Shown here: positions 10,751-22,712 of the stretch, one piece after another
How positions within the stretch are numbered: position 1 is the first letter of the stretch
How the letters are laid out: each line of letters begins with the position of its first letter
From: Triangularia verruculosa
Lineage: Eukaryota; Ascomycota; Sordariomycetes; Sordariales; Podosporaceae
Direction of reading: 5' to 3'
Assembly (NCBI GenBank): GCA_033296885.1
Contig: MU864027.1
Coordinates: 1 to 64,000 of the forward strand
Length of the DNA: 64,000 nucleotides
The notes under the pieces: generated by a model
What the model saw: only the letters and a program-made list of their open reading frames with translations
What the model was told of the DNA's origin: nothing
Databases searched by the model: none
Made by a program: the position numbers and the translations under genes

Positions 10751-12025
10751 CCCGTCTACCTGGCCCTCAACTAACAGAGCAACTAGAACGTCGACAGGTA
10801 CGCTTATTTTTCCAATAATTTCTTATCACCTTTCTTTCATTCTTTGGAGTAGCGGGGTCTTTTGGCGATTCTCATAGCACCGGACATGTATTAGACGGAC
10901 AGAATAACGTCGCAAGACGCCATTTGCATTTTTCTAGTCATCGAGGTAGCTACCTCAAGGCGCGCAAGAAAAGTCGATTTAGGTAGACTGAATCCCTCAA
11001 GGGGTCTCAAGATAGATAATCTAATACAACGTTGAGATTAACCCAACTTGATGCTTGCCGGCCATTTCTGTTACGAATGAGGCCAAGAATACAGTATGAA
11101 GGACCAAAGTACCTAGAGAGTTTAGTCATGGTGGGATGAGAAGGTACCTAGCCTTGCTCAAAGATGCTTGCGTGGGGTTGGTTTGGGAACCTCCGATACA
11201 GCCACTTCGCAAAAATGCTCCTCCCCGGGTGTCATTGATTCGTTGACTGCCCAGTATATACGCGGTGTATCTATCTCTGCATCACCAACGGCCTTACTGG
11301 TCATTACCAGCCGCGATGCGGGACCAACCGCCCCCACAGGAAGCCATCACGCAGACGCAGATCACAAGTAATCGGGGGTGTAAGGTACCTTAAGGTATTT
11401 ATCAATCCAACAACGCTTGTTGGGCTTACGCGTGGGTGCGGTGTTTGAAACAGGCAAGAGTATGTAATGAATCGGAGGCCGGGTTTGTGGCAAGCCTTAC
11501 AGGGCTGATGACGCGCATAAGGCAACTCATGCTGCAGGCAGGCCGGAGATGGTGTGCAGGAGAGGACGGGTACCAACGGTTAGTCCAAATATAATGTGAC
11601 AGAAAGCTTTATAATCTGACCGTGTTCTGTACCCGGTATCACTTCTTGCATCCATGTGTATCCATGTGCAGATGAGGCCGTGGGGCACCTAGGTACCATG
11701 ATCTCTGCACCTCAGCAGGCCTCCCGAGGCTTTATCCGCTAGGGAGGTAGCCTTTCCGACGGACACTGTTACTCATGCCCATTCCCGCATCCGATGGGAA
11801 GTTTTTTGATTTCGTCATGAGGATACCTAGCCTATGTACCTTTTCGAAATGAAATCAGAAACCTGTCTGGAGCTTTGGAACCGTTCAAGTCTCCGTACCC
11901 TAACCCTCATTTGCCGGATGTACAGCCCCTGAACCCCTGAACCCCTGAGCCGCCCCTGAATGCATGTGAGTCAGGCAGGTCCCTTTCTACTCCACACATA
12001 CTCTTCCTTAATGGGAAGGAATGAT
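10751..12025. other. intergenic, nothing supported
   Basis: About 1.3 kb between the MPGS gene and the convergent DUF8021 gene. Short frames only. Contains ACCTAGGTACC-type motifs near 11146 and 11687 and a telomere-like TACCCTAACCCTC at about 11896-11908. Confidence 0.5.
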
Positions 12026-12916
12026 TCAGTAGTAGCCGAACTGGTGCGCGTATTCCAACTTTCCTTTCACAACCCTGCCCTCAAACCCTACGACCTTCCC
12101 TCGTATCACGCCCAATACAGTGACAGCCCCAAGACTCTCATCAATCACATATGTTCTCCCTTCAATCTCCGCACCCTCCGTCAGTTGCAACGCCAAACTT
12201 CCACACTGCGGCCCTTGCGCAGTTCTAAGCTCGCCACCTTTCCCAGAATCGAGCACAGAACAGCTGTCTCCCCATGCAACGGGGCCGTTTCCTTCCAAGT
12301 ACGCATCAAACACGTCTCTCAAGGTCTGTCTCGTATCTTGATCCGTTCGACTAAAACTCCGCCACGTCTCTTTCTTTGCATTGTCCTGTATTTTCTGCGT
12401 GCTGCCGCCCGGAACTATGAAGTAAACGGTGTGTATTTCTTTTACCTTTAACGGCACCCCACCGGTGTTGTTGGCGGATTCGTAGTAGATGTGGACTCCC
12501 AGAATCGCATCGCTGGTTATCAGGCGGGTGTAGCTTGAACAGCCTTCCTGGTCGATGATGGAGTGGGTGTGTAAAGGGCGAAGTTGGGCGGTGGCGAGGA
12601 TGGTCTGGTCAAGAGGGGTGAGAGTGGCGTCATTGAAGAAAGGGTACGAGCTGGCGGAGGGAAAGAACAGCGGATCGGAGGGTGGGGAGGTGTGCCTGGG
12701 GGCGGTTTGCAGTTCAGAGTAGCGATCAGCAGACTGCCTGAGGTGAGACCATTGGCATCGTTCTAGAGTGATTAAGTGATCAAAACGTTAGGAACTAGGC
12801 CAGTGGTAGTAGGTAGGTAGCATGTTTATATCAACACGACCATCATTATGGGGATGCGTACGGGCTAGAACTCCGGATAAAGGGAGAAGAAGCGACAGTA
12901 GAAGATGTGACACCAT
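12026..12916 (-). CDS. secreted DUF8021-domain protein
   Basis: Proposed exons on the minus strand are 12836-12916 and 12026-12733, joined across a 102-bp GT-AG intron with a CTAAC branch site, giving 262 residues. Exon 1 encodes a classic signal peptide (MVSHLLLSLLLPLSGVLA). The rest follows the pattern of fungal secreted proteins with the DUF8021 domain: a central SYTRLI stretch, WGDSC, and a C-terminal RTYVIDESLGAV followed by KLEYAH close to the end. The family's biochemical role is not known to me. The joined model fits in both phase and length, but the exact donor (GTTGAT) is one of several nearby choices. Confidence 0.75.
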
Positions 12917-15740
12917 CGTGGTCGTCGGCCGTGCAGTATACGGCACTAATCGCGTGTTTATCACACGTTGCCGAAGTTGGGTATTGAAGCAGAAAATGAT
13001 GTCGAGGAATCAAGCCGATCACGTCTTTATGGTCAAGCTGTTGCGACGGCATTTTCTACCGAAGTGATCTATCTGCCGCATCCACTTGGAGATCATGCAT
13101 ATGTTCTACAATCACCCCGCCTTGGATATTACCAAATGGGGGAATCATATATGTGAATACTTCCTTCTGGTTTAGCCAGAATATACTTGCCTATCTGCAA
13201 TAGGGCCACCCGGAATACCTTCTCACAACAGTTACATTTGATCTGGCACTCCAGACCACACCGTGTCACAGGTATGTCATAGAGTTCCCACTTTCTTTTG
13301 CCGATTTGATGGACTGGATGGCAACAACGCACATACCTACTAAGGTATGTCACCTGCGCTCTCGATGGACTCAGGAGGCAGCCACATGTCAAAGGAGACC
13401 TGGAAGCTACTGCGCTGCCTTGGTGTATGACTTGTCCGTTCAGACCCCCACAACCACTGACGGCCACTCCGCACTCGATGAATCTTCCCCGCGATGATCA
13501 CCGGTTCACATCCCTTGAGGCTGCAGGCCGTGCATTGCCCGTCCCGACTTGGTGGCCGCCTCCACAACCAACACCGCCGACCGGCCGAGGACGGACGTGA
13601 AGAACCAGGCCAAGGCAAGAATATGAGTTGTCCAACGAGGCATTCTGTAAACTTCTGACGATCAGTGCCCTCATTCCCATTCACCTGCCGTCAGGTTTTG
13701 GAGCCCTCTTGGACATTTTGCAGCTATCCACAGACATATGCTTCCGAAATAGGCATAGTGTGCACCGCCTCTGGCTGTTGGGTGTAAGGCCTCTGAAATG
13801 ATTGGGTATTCGCGCTTCTCCGATTTGGCTGATTCGCCCGTTGGCAGGCCAGAAATGCGGCCACGACCTCGTCTTGTCGTCTAGAAGTCAGACAGAATTT
13901 CTCGAAGGAGACTTGATAGGAGGCCTTGACGCCTTTCTACCTGCGATCCAGACTGTCGGGTCGCCCAGGCAAAAAGGGGTGTCTGATGATGCATGTCAAG
14001 CGCATCGGCGGGCAAATGCAAAGTTGGATACCGCCGGCGGTAATTGGAGCGGCTCCGTTCCGAGTAGAGGGTGGAGGTTGAAACTCTGAAAATTGAATGC
14101 AAACTGCCACATGTGATTCGGAGATGACGTCCTGAAAAGACATACATGAGTTCATCTCTCAGGAGAAAGGCCAATACCTGCAGCCAATCCTGTGAGAGAA
14201 GACATGTTCTGTTGGACGAGTAGGTATGTGGGATGACTACCTGGTTCTAACTGCTACCCGTCCAACAGCGGCTCAGACTAAGGTAGGTAGGAACTTCGTC
14301 TCCCTTATTTTCCAAATACAGGGCTAACAGAACCTGCATTCTACTAGCCGTCGCATGCTATTGGTTCGAATAAAGTGGCCCCTAGGGCAGTCAAGTTCAA
14401 AGCTTGGAGACAATCACAAGATCGACTTCCCATTTTGGTAGGTAATTGCCCTGGGTAGTACGTACCTGGTGAAGCAATGACTTGTTATATGATCCTTACT
14501 CAAGGATGTGCTTTGTCCCAGCCTCATGGTACGCAATGGCACGCATGTTGACCAATCTGGGGGCACAGATGATCACTGCAGATCATAGGGCTGAAGTGGT
14601 GGCCTCGTGTAAATCTCCAGTCTCCATGTCGGCCACCACAAGTGCCCTCTTAACCGAGGGATTTCTATACATTCAGTTGCCTTTGACCTGAACATCAGGG
14701 GGATCGTCCAGATAAGACACTGTGTTCTCGGGAAGTCAGGAGGTAATGCCAAGCTTACTAGAATAGGTAAGGTACTTACGCCATACAAACAGACATCCGG
14801 TGAGCAAAAGAACTCCAGCAGCGATGCGATATTAGAAAATAAACTCAGTGCATGGACATATCATTGCGGGGGATCAATGGGAGCTCGTATAGCAGGTTAC
14901 TCATCTGTTAGGCATTTTTCAGACATCGGGTGTGCATCTTATGGCTCCACGGGTTTAACACCGTCCATTCTGGAAAACTGGTCATTCAATAAGTGTATAC
15001 TCGGGTGGACGATATTAGAGTCATGGGCGGCCGACGGGCTTGCATCGGGGGCGGACGACAAAATGGTTTCTGAGGTGAAGCACATGTGAGGTTTTGAGGA
15101 CAGCTTCATCTCTCTGCCTCGCTCGTAGGGGGTGGCTTGCCTCAGGCCATGCCGGGCTTACCTTATGTTTGTCTCTTCCTTTGAGGACTTTTATCTTAAG
15201 AAACGCTCGATTCGAGGTGTTCTGATGTTGAGTGGGTGACTGCCAGTGCGGTGCAAAACACGGCCCCCTGATTGGGTCGCGCTTAAATGGGCATTCACCA
15301 ACCATCTACGCCAAATCCACCAATCAGAGGTCCCCGCAAACCAACAATAGGGAGGCGAAGCCACAATCCCAACTCAGACACTGCGCCGCCAATTCCAGAG
15401 CCGTACTTCCTGAGGTGCTAGCTAAGTGCCACTGCCACCAGCGGCCCAGCTCGACCACAACTTCATGTAGTACTCCCTAGTCTCGTTTCGGTTCCAAGGC
15501 GTTCTCTCCCATGATTCTTGCAGGCTTGTAGAGAGGCACGGCTGGATAATTGTGTGAGTCGGCATGGGTTCCAGGTTGTCTAGACACTGAGCACCCTATA
15601 CCTACCTTAGACTGGACGGTTTGTACCAGGTCTTCTTTTTGTGGCCTTTCCAGATGCCGCTCTGCACGGAATCTACACTTGACCACTACACCGTTAACCC
15701 CGTACTGGCGACTAAGGGAAAGCACAAGACACCATCTTCC
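12917..15740. other. gene-poor region, no supported gene
   Basis: About 2.8 kb with scattered short frames and no recognisable domain, tRNA or repeat apart from short CCTACC/GGTAGG motifs. The first 200 bases upstream of 12916 should hold the promoter of the DUF8021 gene. Confidence 0.45.
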
Positions 15741-15746
15741 TCTGCG

Positions 15747-15756
15747 AATATATATA
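15747..15756 (+). promoter_or_regulatory. TATA-like box upstream of the small gene at 15974
   Basis: AATATATATA lies about 220 bp before the ATG at 15974 and is followed by a C/T-rich stretch typical of fungal transcription starts. Confidence 0.45.
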
Positions 15757-15973
15757 CTGCACATCCACATCAGTGTTCTCATGTTCCCTTCCTCATTACC
15801 TCACTTGAGTCGTCGAGACACACACACTCGCCTTTGGCTGGCCCCTCGAACAACCGATATCATCAAACCCATCATCCTCGCCGACTTATAAGACCACCTG
15901 AGGCAGCACACGCTTGTCATTTTCCGTCATATCGATTCCACGAGACGAGCAGTCGATTACAAAAGCAACAACC

Positions 15974-16171
15974 ATGTGCAATTGGGAACAGACTGTCTAT
16001 GCTTGCCAGCATAGGAGTAAAGTCCGGAGGCAAGCCTACTCCTGCACCGTCTACACGCGTTACATCTACGGCGAATGCCGCTTCGACAGCCGTCACGACA
16101 AGGTTTTCAAGGTCATCAGCTACGAGGACTGCGAGGATTGCAGAAGGTTGTACGAGTTCGTCAACTTCTAA
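15974..16171 (+). CDS. small Cys-rich hypothetical protein (65 aa)
   Basis: A short frame starting in a good fungal context (CAACAACCATG) and ending TAA. The protein begins MCNWEQTVYACQH and carries spaced cysteines (C2, C10, then single Cys, and a C-terminal EDCEDC). This resembles the small MC-x-W/F...C-x-H...C-x-x-C proteins, possibly metal-binding, that are common and uncharacterised in filamentous ascomycetes. No signal peptide is visible. A TATA-like box and pyrimidine-rich leader precede it. A longer in-frame start exists at 15914 but has poorer context. Function unknown. Confidence 0.55.
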   Translation: MCNWEQTVYACQHRSKVRRQAYSCTVYTRYIYGECRFDSRHDKVFKVISYEDCEDCRRLYEFVNF

Positions 16172-19100
16172 GACACGATACGGCGAGGAGTACTTGCGCA
16201 CAGCGCAGAAGTGTATGACTATGGTATGTTTGTCACCCAATGGTGTTTCTTGACCATGCGGATCAGGTCAACTAATTGTATGCCAGGGCACGATGTACCT
16301 GTACAACATGATTAGCATTTGCATGGCGGGACGGTCTGGGTTCCGGAGCATCGAACTTATCACAATCGGCATCTAAACACAATAAAGGGGCATTTAGAGA
16401 AACATTAGACATTGTTTGGTACAAGGATTCACGCAAGAGATACCTGTACCTATCAAACGACATCATGTCATGCCATATCGGCACTTCTTTACTTTCGTTA
16501 AAAACGTTGTTTATTTTCTTTGCAGATTATTTTAGGGATAGAGGTACACAATTCAGTTAGGTAGATGACGAATATCAGCATTATCACCATAACACTATTG
16601 AATGAACTTCCGTGTCTTCGCCCATTCATGCAACCAGGAAATGGCTGCTTGAACAGACGCCATACACCTGTGTTGCACAGACGATGTCTCCTTAGATCCG
16701 AAACTGATCACTGGCTTCTCTCGCCCGGGAAAGCCGATCGACTCGGACGAGAATCTCGGAGCGCCCTATGTGGTTTTTCTTAGCAATCGCGGCGTCAAGA
16801 GCGCCACTCGGGAGCAGCGGGGGGCATCACGGACGGGTGTTAAAACACGGCTGCATCGAACCACACTCAGGACTTCATGCCAAGCTGTTGACATCCAACA
16901 ACTTGGTGGTGACTGGACATTGATTGCGTGTTGAACCACGTCATTTTCCTGGCAGGGAGCATCCTATCCAACATTTTGGCCCCCTAGGAGGTGATTTGTT
17001 GGTGGTACGATGGATGTTGGGAGAAAACGGGGGGAACCTCTTTTTACACGTGCCACCGGATCCGGGCCCGATCGTTCGGCCCGGTCTTAATTTTTCGGAC
17101 CCGTCCCGCAGGTGAGAAGCTATCTCCGGTCCTGATTGCTGATTGGTTCAGATCGCTTCAGTCTTGCTGGCCGTGGGCTGGCTTCACTTCCATGTGTTCG
17201 TCAAGATACGCGCAGAATTCGAGATGGCAAGCGTCCACAGGTAGGAAGACACATCAGCGAGCATCCTGTGCATAGCGCCCGTGTTGGTTCAGTGATTGTT
17301 ATGTTAGTCGTGATTGATGCTGGCGATGCCCCTCCGAAATTGGTAAGGCAGCCAATCGACCCCTGATCCAACATGCTGGGAATGCTGCTGTGCCCTCTGC
17401 CAGCTTCCCCGACACGTCAATGGGCACCATTTTCCAACCGAACGGAACAGTTCACGGTATTACGAGGCGGTAAAGCTGCGGCGAGGTGGGTTTGGCTTTG
17501 ATGCTTCGATCCTTCGATGCTGTGTTCCCGCCGTGTTTCGGACTGAAGTCCGCATTATCTCAGCCGATTGCCGGCGGGGTCAAACTTGCCATCAGCCACA
17601 CGCCTTGACTGTACTGCAGTCTTAGGTCTAATTGCATCACCACCATGCCGCAGAGCATGACGGAAGGAACCGGGCAGCAGAGGAGCAGATAGCAGCTGAC
17701 CATGGGTTTCCTGCGAAACATTTCGACCACCGGCGTCGAGCTAGCTATAGCCTGGAGCTTCTCAGCACAATACCGGGTCTTTGCCTATGGCGACGCAGCT
17801 CGCAAACAGTGAAATCAAAACAGATCGCACCGGACGGTGTTTAGGAACAAGTCTCAGTCCAATGCGAGCATCCGATCACAAAATCTCCACATGACGTCAA
17901 CAAACAGAAAGCTGTATCCCGTGGCCCCCAATTCTGACTACATACCTAGGTATGCATAGGAGTTGCCAACTGAATCAAGATTACCAACAAGACTGTCAAC
18001 AAAAAGTCAACACCAAGCACGATTGTGATAATCCAACATTCCAACTCCATCGAAAGCCAATTTTCGATGTTTCGGCCGAATGCAGGTGTGTTCCATTCGT
18101 ATCACCATCTGTCTTCAAGAACCTGGGGAAAAAAGGCTGTACCTGTTTCAGATGGACAATGCAAGGCTGATACAGTCTTTTGGCGGCATGGCATGAGTAA
18201 CCAGCAGCCATGCGGCACGATACTTGCCTGCATGCTAAATCTTAGCACCCTCCCGGGAATTCCGCAGCGCTTCGACATTGGCCATCCACTTGGCCACCTT
18301 TGCCGCCAATAACTCCACATTTCCAGTATAGTCACATTTTTGGCCTTGTAATCTCGGCCACCTCCTAAACTATTGTCGACTCTTGGTTTACCGGTGGCCG
18401 CTCGAGTGGTACGTGATCCCCAGCCTCCCTGGCCACTCCATGCAAACATTGCAACCATGCTCTAGCGCCACTCCGAGTCCCTAGCAGGAGACGAGATAGA
18501 TGGAAACAAGAGATTTTATTTCATCTTAAAGTTGATGTTCTTATTTGCTGTCGTACGGCAACGGGTTACCGAGCCCTCGGCTCCGGCCTCTTCGTCCACC
18601 TTGCCTCAGATAGGGCGCGTGCTCCGCACAGGGACTGAGCACTGCAAGATCAACCTGTCGCAAGCATTACCGGTCACCTGGAGTTGTTTTCCAGTGTCAC
18701 CATATTGGTAGGGTGGGAGCTCCGGATGGATTCTCGCTAGAATCCATCAGCATTGTGCAATATTCCTAAACCTGAATACGTCACTGCCCCTTCCCCGTGG
18801 GGGCTGACTTTTTCAAGTTCAGATGGAAGATACCATGTACCACGCAGCGCCGACTTGTTACACATAGGGGGCGTGACAGACCTATGCCGATTCGCAGAAA
18901 GAAAAACAAGCTTTAGGCAACCAAATGAAGTCCAAACAACCTTTGTTTTATGTCACATAGGGCTACAAGCAATTCTGCATCTGCTTTACCACTTTATAAC
19001 ATAGACGTCTGCCGTATCCCCGAGTTGTACCGATCTTACGCCTGCTCCGAACGGGCTCCGGCCTCGACGGTGACTGAACGCCTCCAGCGGTTTGAGATCC

Positions 19101-19380
19101 CACTTTGCGGCAGAGTTGAATTCAACGGGGCAGTCACCTCATGCAGATTGAAACAAAAATCAGATCCTTTTAAACCATGCACCTGTAGTGGAAGCTCATG
19201 TGAGTCTGTTTACAGCAACCTGGAAGGCTGACTCCATAACACGGCATGGCTTTGTCGCCGATCCAGAACTTGGTTCCATACACCAGGCGTTTCAATCAAG
19301 TGGTTCGCCGGCAGCCACCGTGCCATCCCCAAGACAGTTTACCTTGTCGATTTCAAACAAAATGTCACCACCACCAACAA
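16172..19380. other. gene-poor region, no supported gene
   Basis: About 3.2 kb with only short frames lacking motifs. A perfect TACCTAGGTA palindrome lies at 17943-17952. No transposon ends or tRNA were seen before the tRNA-like relic at 19381. Confidence 0.45.
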
Positions 19381-19466
19381 AGGTACAGCAGTTGATAGAG
19401 CGTTCGCTTAGCATCTTCAATTCTGGGACATGCCAAAAAGTGCTGGGTTCGGTTCCCAGCTCATCC
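19381..19466 (+). pseudogene. tRNA-Ala-like relic
   Basis: It resembles the tRNA-Ala 38 bp downstream. There is a D-arm-like GTTGATAGAGC, an anticodon arm TTCGC/TTAGCAT with anticodon AGC, an intron-like insert, and a perfect T-arm (CTGGGTTCGGTTCCCAG) followed by CTCATCCA. The 5' acceptor strand does not pair with the 3' strand and the anticodon stem has a mismatch, so it is probably a decayed copy, although the internal B box is intact. Confidence 0.5.
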
Positions 19467-19503
19467 AAAATTCCATAACAGGTTTCCATTCTTACCTCCC
19501 ATA

Positions 19504-19591
19504 GGGCGTGTGGCGCAATTGGTAGCGCGTTCGCTTTGCAACAAGCATTATATCATGCGAAAGGTCTTGGGTTCGATTCCCAACTCGTCCA
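19504..19591 (+). tRNA. tRNA-Ala (anticodon TGC) with 15-nt intron
   Basis: The cloverleaf folds by eye. The acceptor GGGCGTG pairs with CTCGTCC with one G:U and one T:T. The D-stem is GCGC/GCGC, the anticodon stem TTCGC/GCGAA has loop TTTGCA plus one base giving anticodon TGC, and the T-arm is TTGGG-TTCGATT-CCCAA. A 15-nt intron sits just 3' of the anticodon at the canonical position after base 37. The discriminator is A. A T-rich tail (TTCTTTTGCTCTTATTTT) follows and could end polymerase III transcription. Confidence 0.85.
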
Positions 19592-20395
19592 GACATTCCT
19601 GGGTTAATTCTTTTGCTCTTATTTTATGAGCTCTATTTTATATCCACTTCTATTTCCTTAAACTTAGTACAAAAAGCTGAATGAGCGTAGTGACCTGGTT
19701 CTTCCATTTGCCAAGATGATCCCCCTGTTTTCTTTTTCTTTCGCAGCCTTGTAGCTGGCAAATTAGCACCTGGCACTTTTGACACAGCTAGTGTCATCCG
19801 TTCAGGGGCAACTCGGCGTTTGTCTACTTGCAACGTTAAGAGAGCCGTCCTCCGAGCATTGTCTCTAAAACTCACGTGGCATACCTAGAGTCAGTGGCGA
19901 ATCAGACGTCTTGGGGCTCTAGAGGAAAGCTTCTTTCACCACTGATGGAAAATGTGCCCCTGATCGGGCCACATAATTAGACACCGCATATAAACAAGCA
20001 ACAAACGAGGAGAAGCAAGCACATACAAGCCTCGGATGGAGCATGTCAGCCGCTGGTAGTGATAATTGGTTGTGTCGCGATTAGCCAGATTACGCACCCC
20101 AGACTCTATCGAGTTCGTCATTTAGGCTGCGGCCGAGGAATAATTGTCGATCAACAAGCCGCGAGCCGCAATTGGAAAAGAGTGCCAAGGCCCCTTTATA
20201 CCGGGCCCTTCCGGTCCTCCTCCTCACTTACAAGACAGCTTTGGTTGATGATCTGAGGGGTTGACTTGGGCAGGCCACGAAACTTGAACAGTTAGTACTT
20301 GAACGGTCGACACCGCCGTGCTTTACTTCGCGTTGATGTAGTCTTGTCAAGTCAGCTCAGCGTTTTGATTCGCCCCCGGCCACAGACCTATCACA
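19592..20395. other. intergenic, promoter side of the beta-propeller gene
   Basis: About 800 bp with no supported gene. TTTATA near 20200 is a possible TATA element for the gene starting at 20396. Confidence 0.4.
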
Positions 20396-21271
20396 ATGTT
20401 GTCCCAAGTAACTCTCGTGTCTCTCCTCGCCAGCGCTAGCTTGGGCTCAGCAACCCCGGTTGCCCCCCGACAGGCCGCTCAGCAAGTTGTCCGCATCAGT
20501 TCCATTGAAAATGTTGCTGTCCGCTCCAACGGCCTCATCCTGGCCACCAACATGAATAGCGCAACTCTCTATTCCGTTGATCCCGTCGCCAAGACCTCTT
20601 CCACTGCTCTGTCCGTCTCCGGTACCAACGGCCTCTCAGGAATCGCCGAGTACCAACCCGACCAGTTTGCCGTCATCGGTGGCGGGAAATCCATCTACAA
20701 GGTCGACTTCAGCTCCGGAACTCCCCGCTCAACCCTCATCAAGACCATCACCGAGGCCCAGAACCTTAACGGCCTCGCCTACTTTGACAACTCCACCGTC
20801 TTGGTGGCCGATGCCGGCCGGGGCAACGTTTTCAAAATCGACGTCAACACCGGCGTCTACTCAGAGGTGGCCCGCGACCCTACCATGGCTCCCTCGGGCG
20901 GCATCCCCTTCGGCATCGACGGCATCCGGTACGCCAACGGGACGCTGTGGTACACCAACATCTTCCGCAACTCATTCCACAAGATCCCCCTCGACCCCGT
21001 CACGGCCAAGAGCACCGGCGCCCAGACCACCCTCTGGACCAACCTCATGGGCGATGACCTATGCTTCGGCCCCAACGGCAAGATCTACGTCACCACCAAC
21101 AGCAGGAACTCCCTCGTGGAGGTTGACCCGGCCGCAGCAAGACCTAGCCCCGTGAGCGTGGGCACAGTGACGGGAAGCACAAGCTGCGCCTTTGGCCGGA
21201 CAGACAGGGACAGGAACGTGGCGTACGTAGGCGGTGGACAGGGCGTTTTTGCCGTTACCATTCAGATCTGA
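20396..21271 (+). CDS. secreted SMP-30/lactonase-type beta-propeller
   Basis: A 291-residue intronless gene. Residues 1-19 form a signal peptide (MLSQVTLVSLLASASLGSA), so the product is probably secreted. The remainder has the repeated blade pattern of six-bladed propellers of the SMP-30/gluconolactonase/NHL type: ILATNMNSATLYSVDP, GLSGIAEYQPDQFAVIGG, LNGLAYFDNSTVLVADAG, GIDGIRYANGTLWYTN, GDDLCFGPNGKIYVTTN. Members of this fold include lactonases and similar hydrolases, usually metal-dependent. The substrate is unknown. It converges with the epoxide hydrolase gene, with 98 bp between stop codons. Confidence 0.8.
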   Translation: MLSQVTLVSLLASASLGSATPVAPRQAAQQVVRISSIENVAVRSNGLILATNMNSATLYSVDPVAKTSSTALSVSGTNGLSGIAEYQPDQFAVIGGGKSIYKVDFSSGTPRSTLIKTITEAQNLNGLAYFDNSTVLVADAGRGNVFKIDVNTGVYSEVARDPTMAPSGGIPFGIDGIRYANGTLWYTNIFRNSFHKIPLDPVTAKSTGAQTTLWTNLMGDDLCFGPNGKIYVTTNSRNSLVEVDPAAARPSPVSVGTVTGSTSCAFGRTDRDRNVAYVGGGQGVFAVTIQI

Positions 21272-21369
21272 ACAGTGTGGTGGAGGATAATTCCTAGTAT
21301 CGAAACAACATCCACAACATGATGTACATATAAGAGGAAGAAGACCATGAGAAACTCCTTGCCCAATCC

Positions 21370-22712
21370 TCATTTCTCCTGCAGAATCTTGATAAAATCC
21401 TCCAGTCCTCTGGCAATGACTTCAGGCTGCTCCAGCTGTGCGAAATGCCCTCCTACTTCTTCCTCCCTCCAAAAGACCAAGTTTGAAAACTTTTCTATCC
21501 ATGCCCTCGGCGTCGGGATGACTTCGTACGGGAACCACATCATGCCCACCTTCTTCGGCGCCATCACTGGGAACTGCGCATTGCTCGAGGGAGGGGCTCG
21601 CCCGTTGAGAGCAAACGCCTCCCGGTAGGAATAAAAGCTGGTGTGAATCTTTCCCGTGTGCCAGTACAGAGCCACGCTGGCGATGATCTCGTCCATTAAC
21701 TTTCTGGAGTATCGGGCTCCACTGGGCAGTGTCTGGTCTTGGGCAAAAGCAAGGGGGTCCGTCCAGTCGAGATACTTCTCTCCTATCCAGGCCAGCAGGG
21801 CAAGCGGATTGGTGGACAGCGCCAGTCCGAGTGTCCCTGGCCTAGAGGCGGCCATCATCGCGTAGGCGGATCCGTCATTGCGAAACCAATCGCCCCTCTC
21901 CAGCCCTTTCTTGTCCTTTGCGCTCAGTGTCGTGACGTCGAAGCCCTCTGGCGGCGGGACTGGGCTGTAGTTGACCAGCACGGCACTGCAGTGCTCATAT
22001 CGGTTACCCAGAACGCGTGCGATGCGTGAGCCAATATCGCCTCCTTGAACCACGTAGTTTTTTAGCCCAAGTGTTCTGACCATGAGCGAGTCGACGACGA
22101 AGGCAACGTCCTCCATGCCGTAGTTTCTGTCGCTGGGAAATTGGTCGGAAAAGCCAAAGCCAGGCAGGGAAGGGGCGATCAGATGAAAGGGCAGCTGAGA
22201 TGAGTCGGGGTATCTGTCTCTCAACAGGGTGAAGAGGGGGAGAAACTCCAAGATGGACCCAGGCCATCCATGCAGAAAGACAACCGGCACAGCGTCGGGG
22301 TTCTGGCTAAAGATTCCGAGAAATTGAACGTTGATTTGTTCATCCTTTTCGTTGACAGGTACCGGGGCAGTGAAATTCGGGAAGCTGTTGATCTGAGACT
22401 CAACCGATCTCCTTGATAATGTCAACACGAGAGTTCTTTGATGAGAAGAGAGCGAGAACATGGCAGGTACCAGTTGAATTCTTCCTCCCAGACCCGTTTG
22501 GCTTCCACAAGCCATTCTCTTCTGAGTCCCAACTTTCTACTGCCATCGGGAAGGGAGTTTTCATAGCATTCTCCTGGAATGGGTGAGAGCTTGAGGAGGG
22601 TCTGAGTGTGATCAAGATGTTCACCAGAGATATTGACAGTGAAAGGGGTTACTTGTTTGGCGAGCTCGGCGACCGGAGAGCCCCAAGCGGTGGCGCTTGT
22701 TGGGGAAGCCAT
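21370..22712 (-). CDS. epoxide hydrolase (alpha/beta-hydrolase, EHN domain)
   Basis: Exons 22471-22712 and 21370-22411, with a 59-bp GT-AG intron, give 427 residues. The N-terminal EHN domain (about 20-125) is followed by an alpha/beta-hydrolase fold with the oxyanion HGWPG motif (128-132), the nucleophile in GGDIG (Asp206) and the catalytic His in GGHFAQLEQPE (about His403). A YSYR segment may supply one of the proton-donating tyrosines. The enzyme should open epoxides to vicinal diols. The closest general type is the microsomal/juvenile-hormone epoxide hydrolase family, but no membrane anchor is obvious. The start at 22712 is chosen because it lies just before the conserved region; an upstream Met at 22832 is in frame. 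A TATATA sequence lies about 55 bp upstream. Confidence 0.88.

Noticed and set aside
11960..12451. 163-residue plus-strand frame
   Set aside because: It is antisense to the DUF8021 coding exon, which has domain and signal-peptide support.
15621..16253. 210-residue plus-strand frame
   Set aside because: It overlaps the Cys-rich small gene in another frame, lacks motifs and is Ser/Thr/Arg-rich as in a chance reading.
20577..21155. 192-residue Pro/Ser/Thr frame
   Set aside because: It is a shadow of the beta-propeller gene in another frame.
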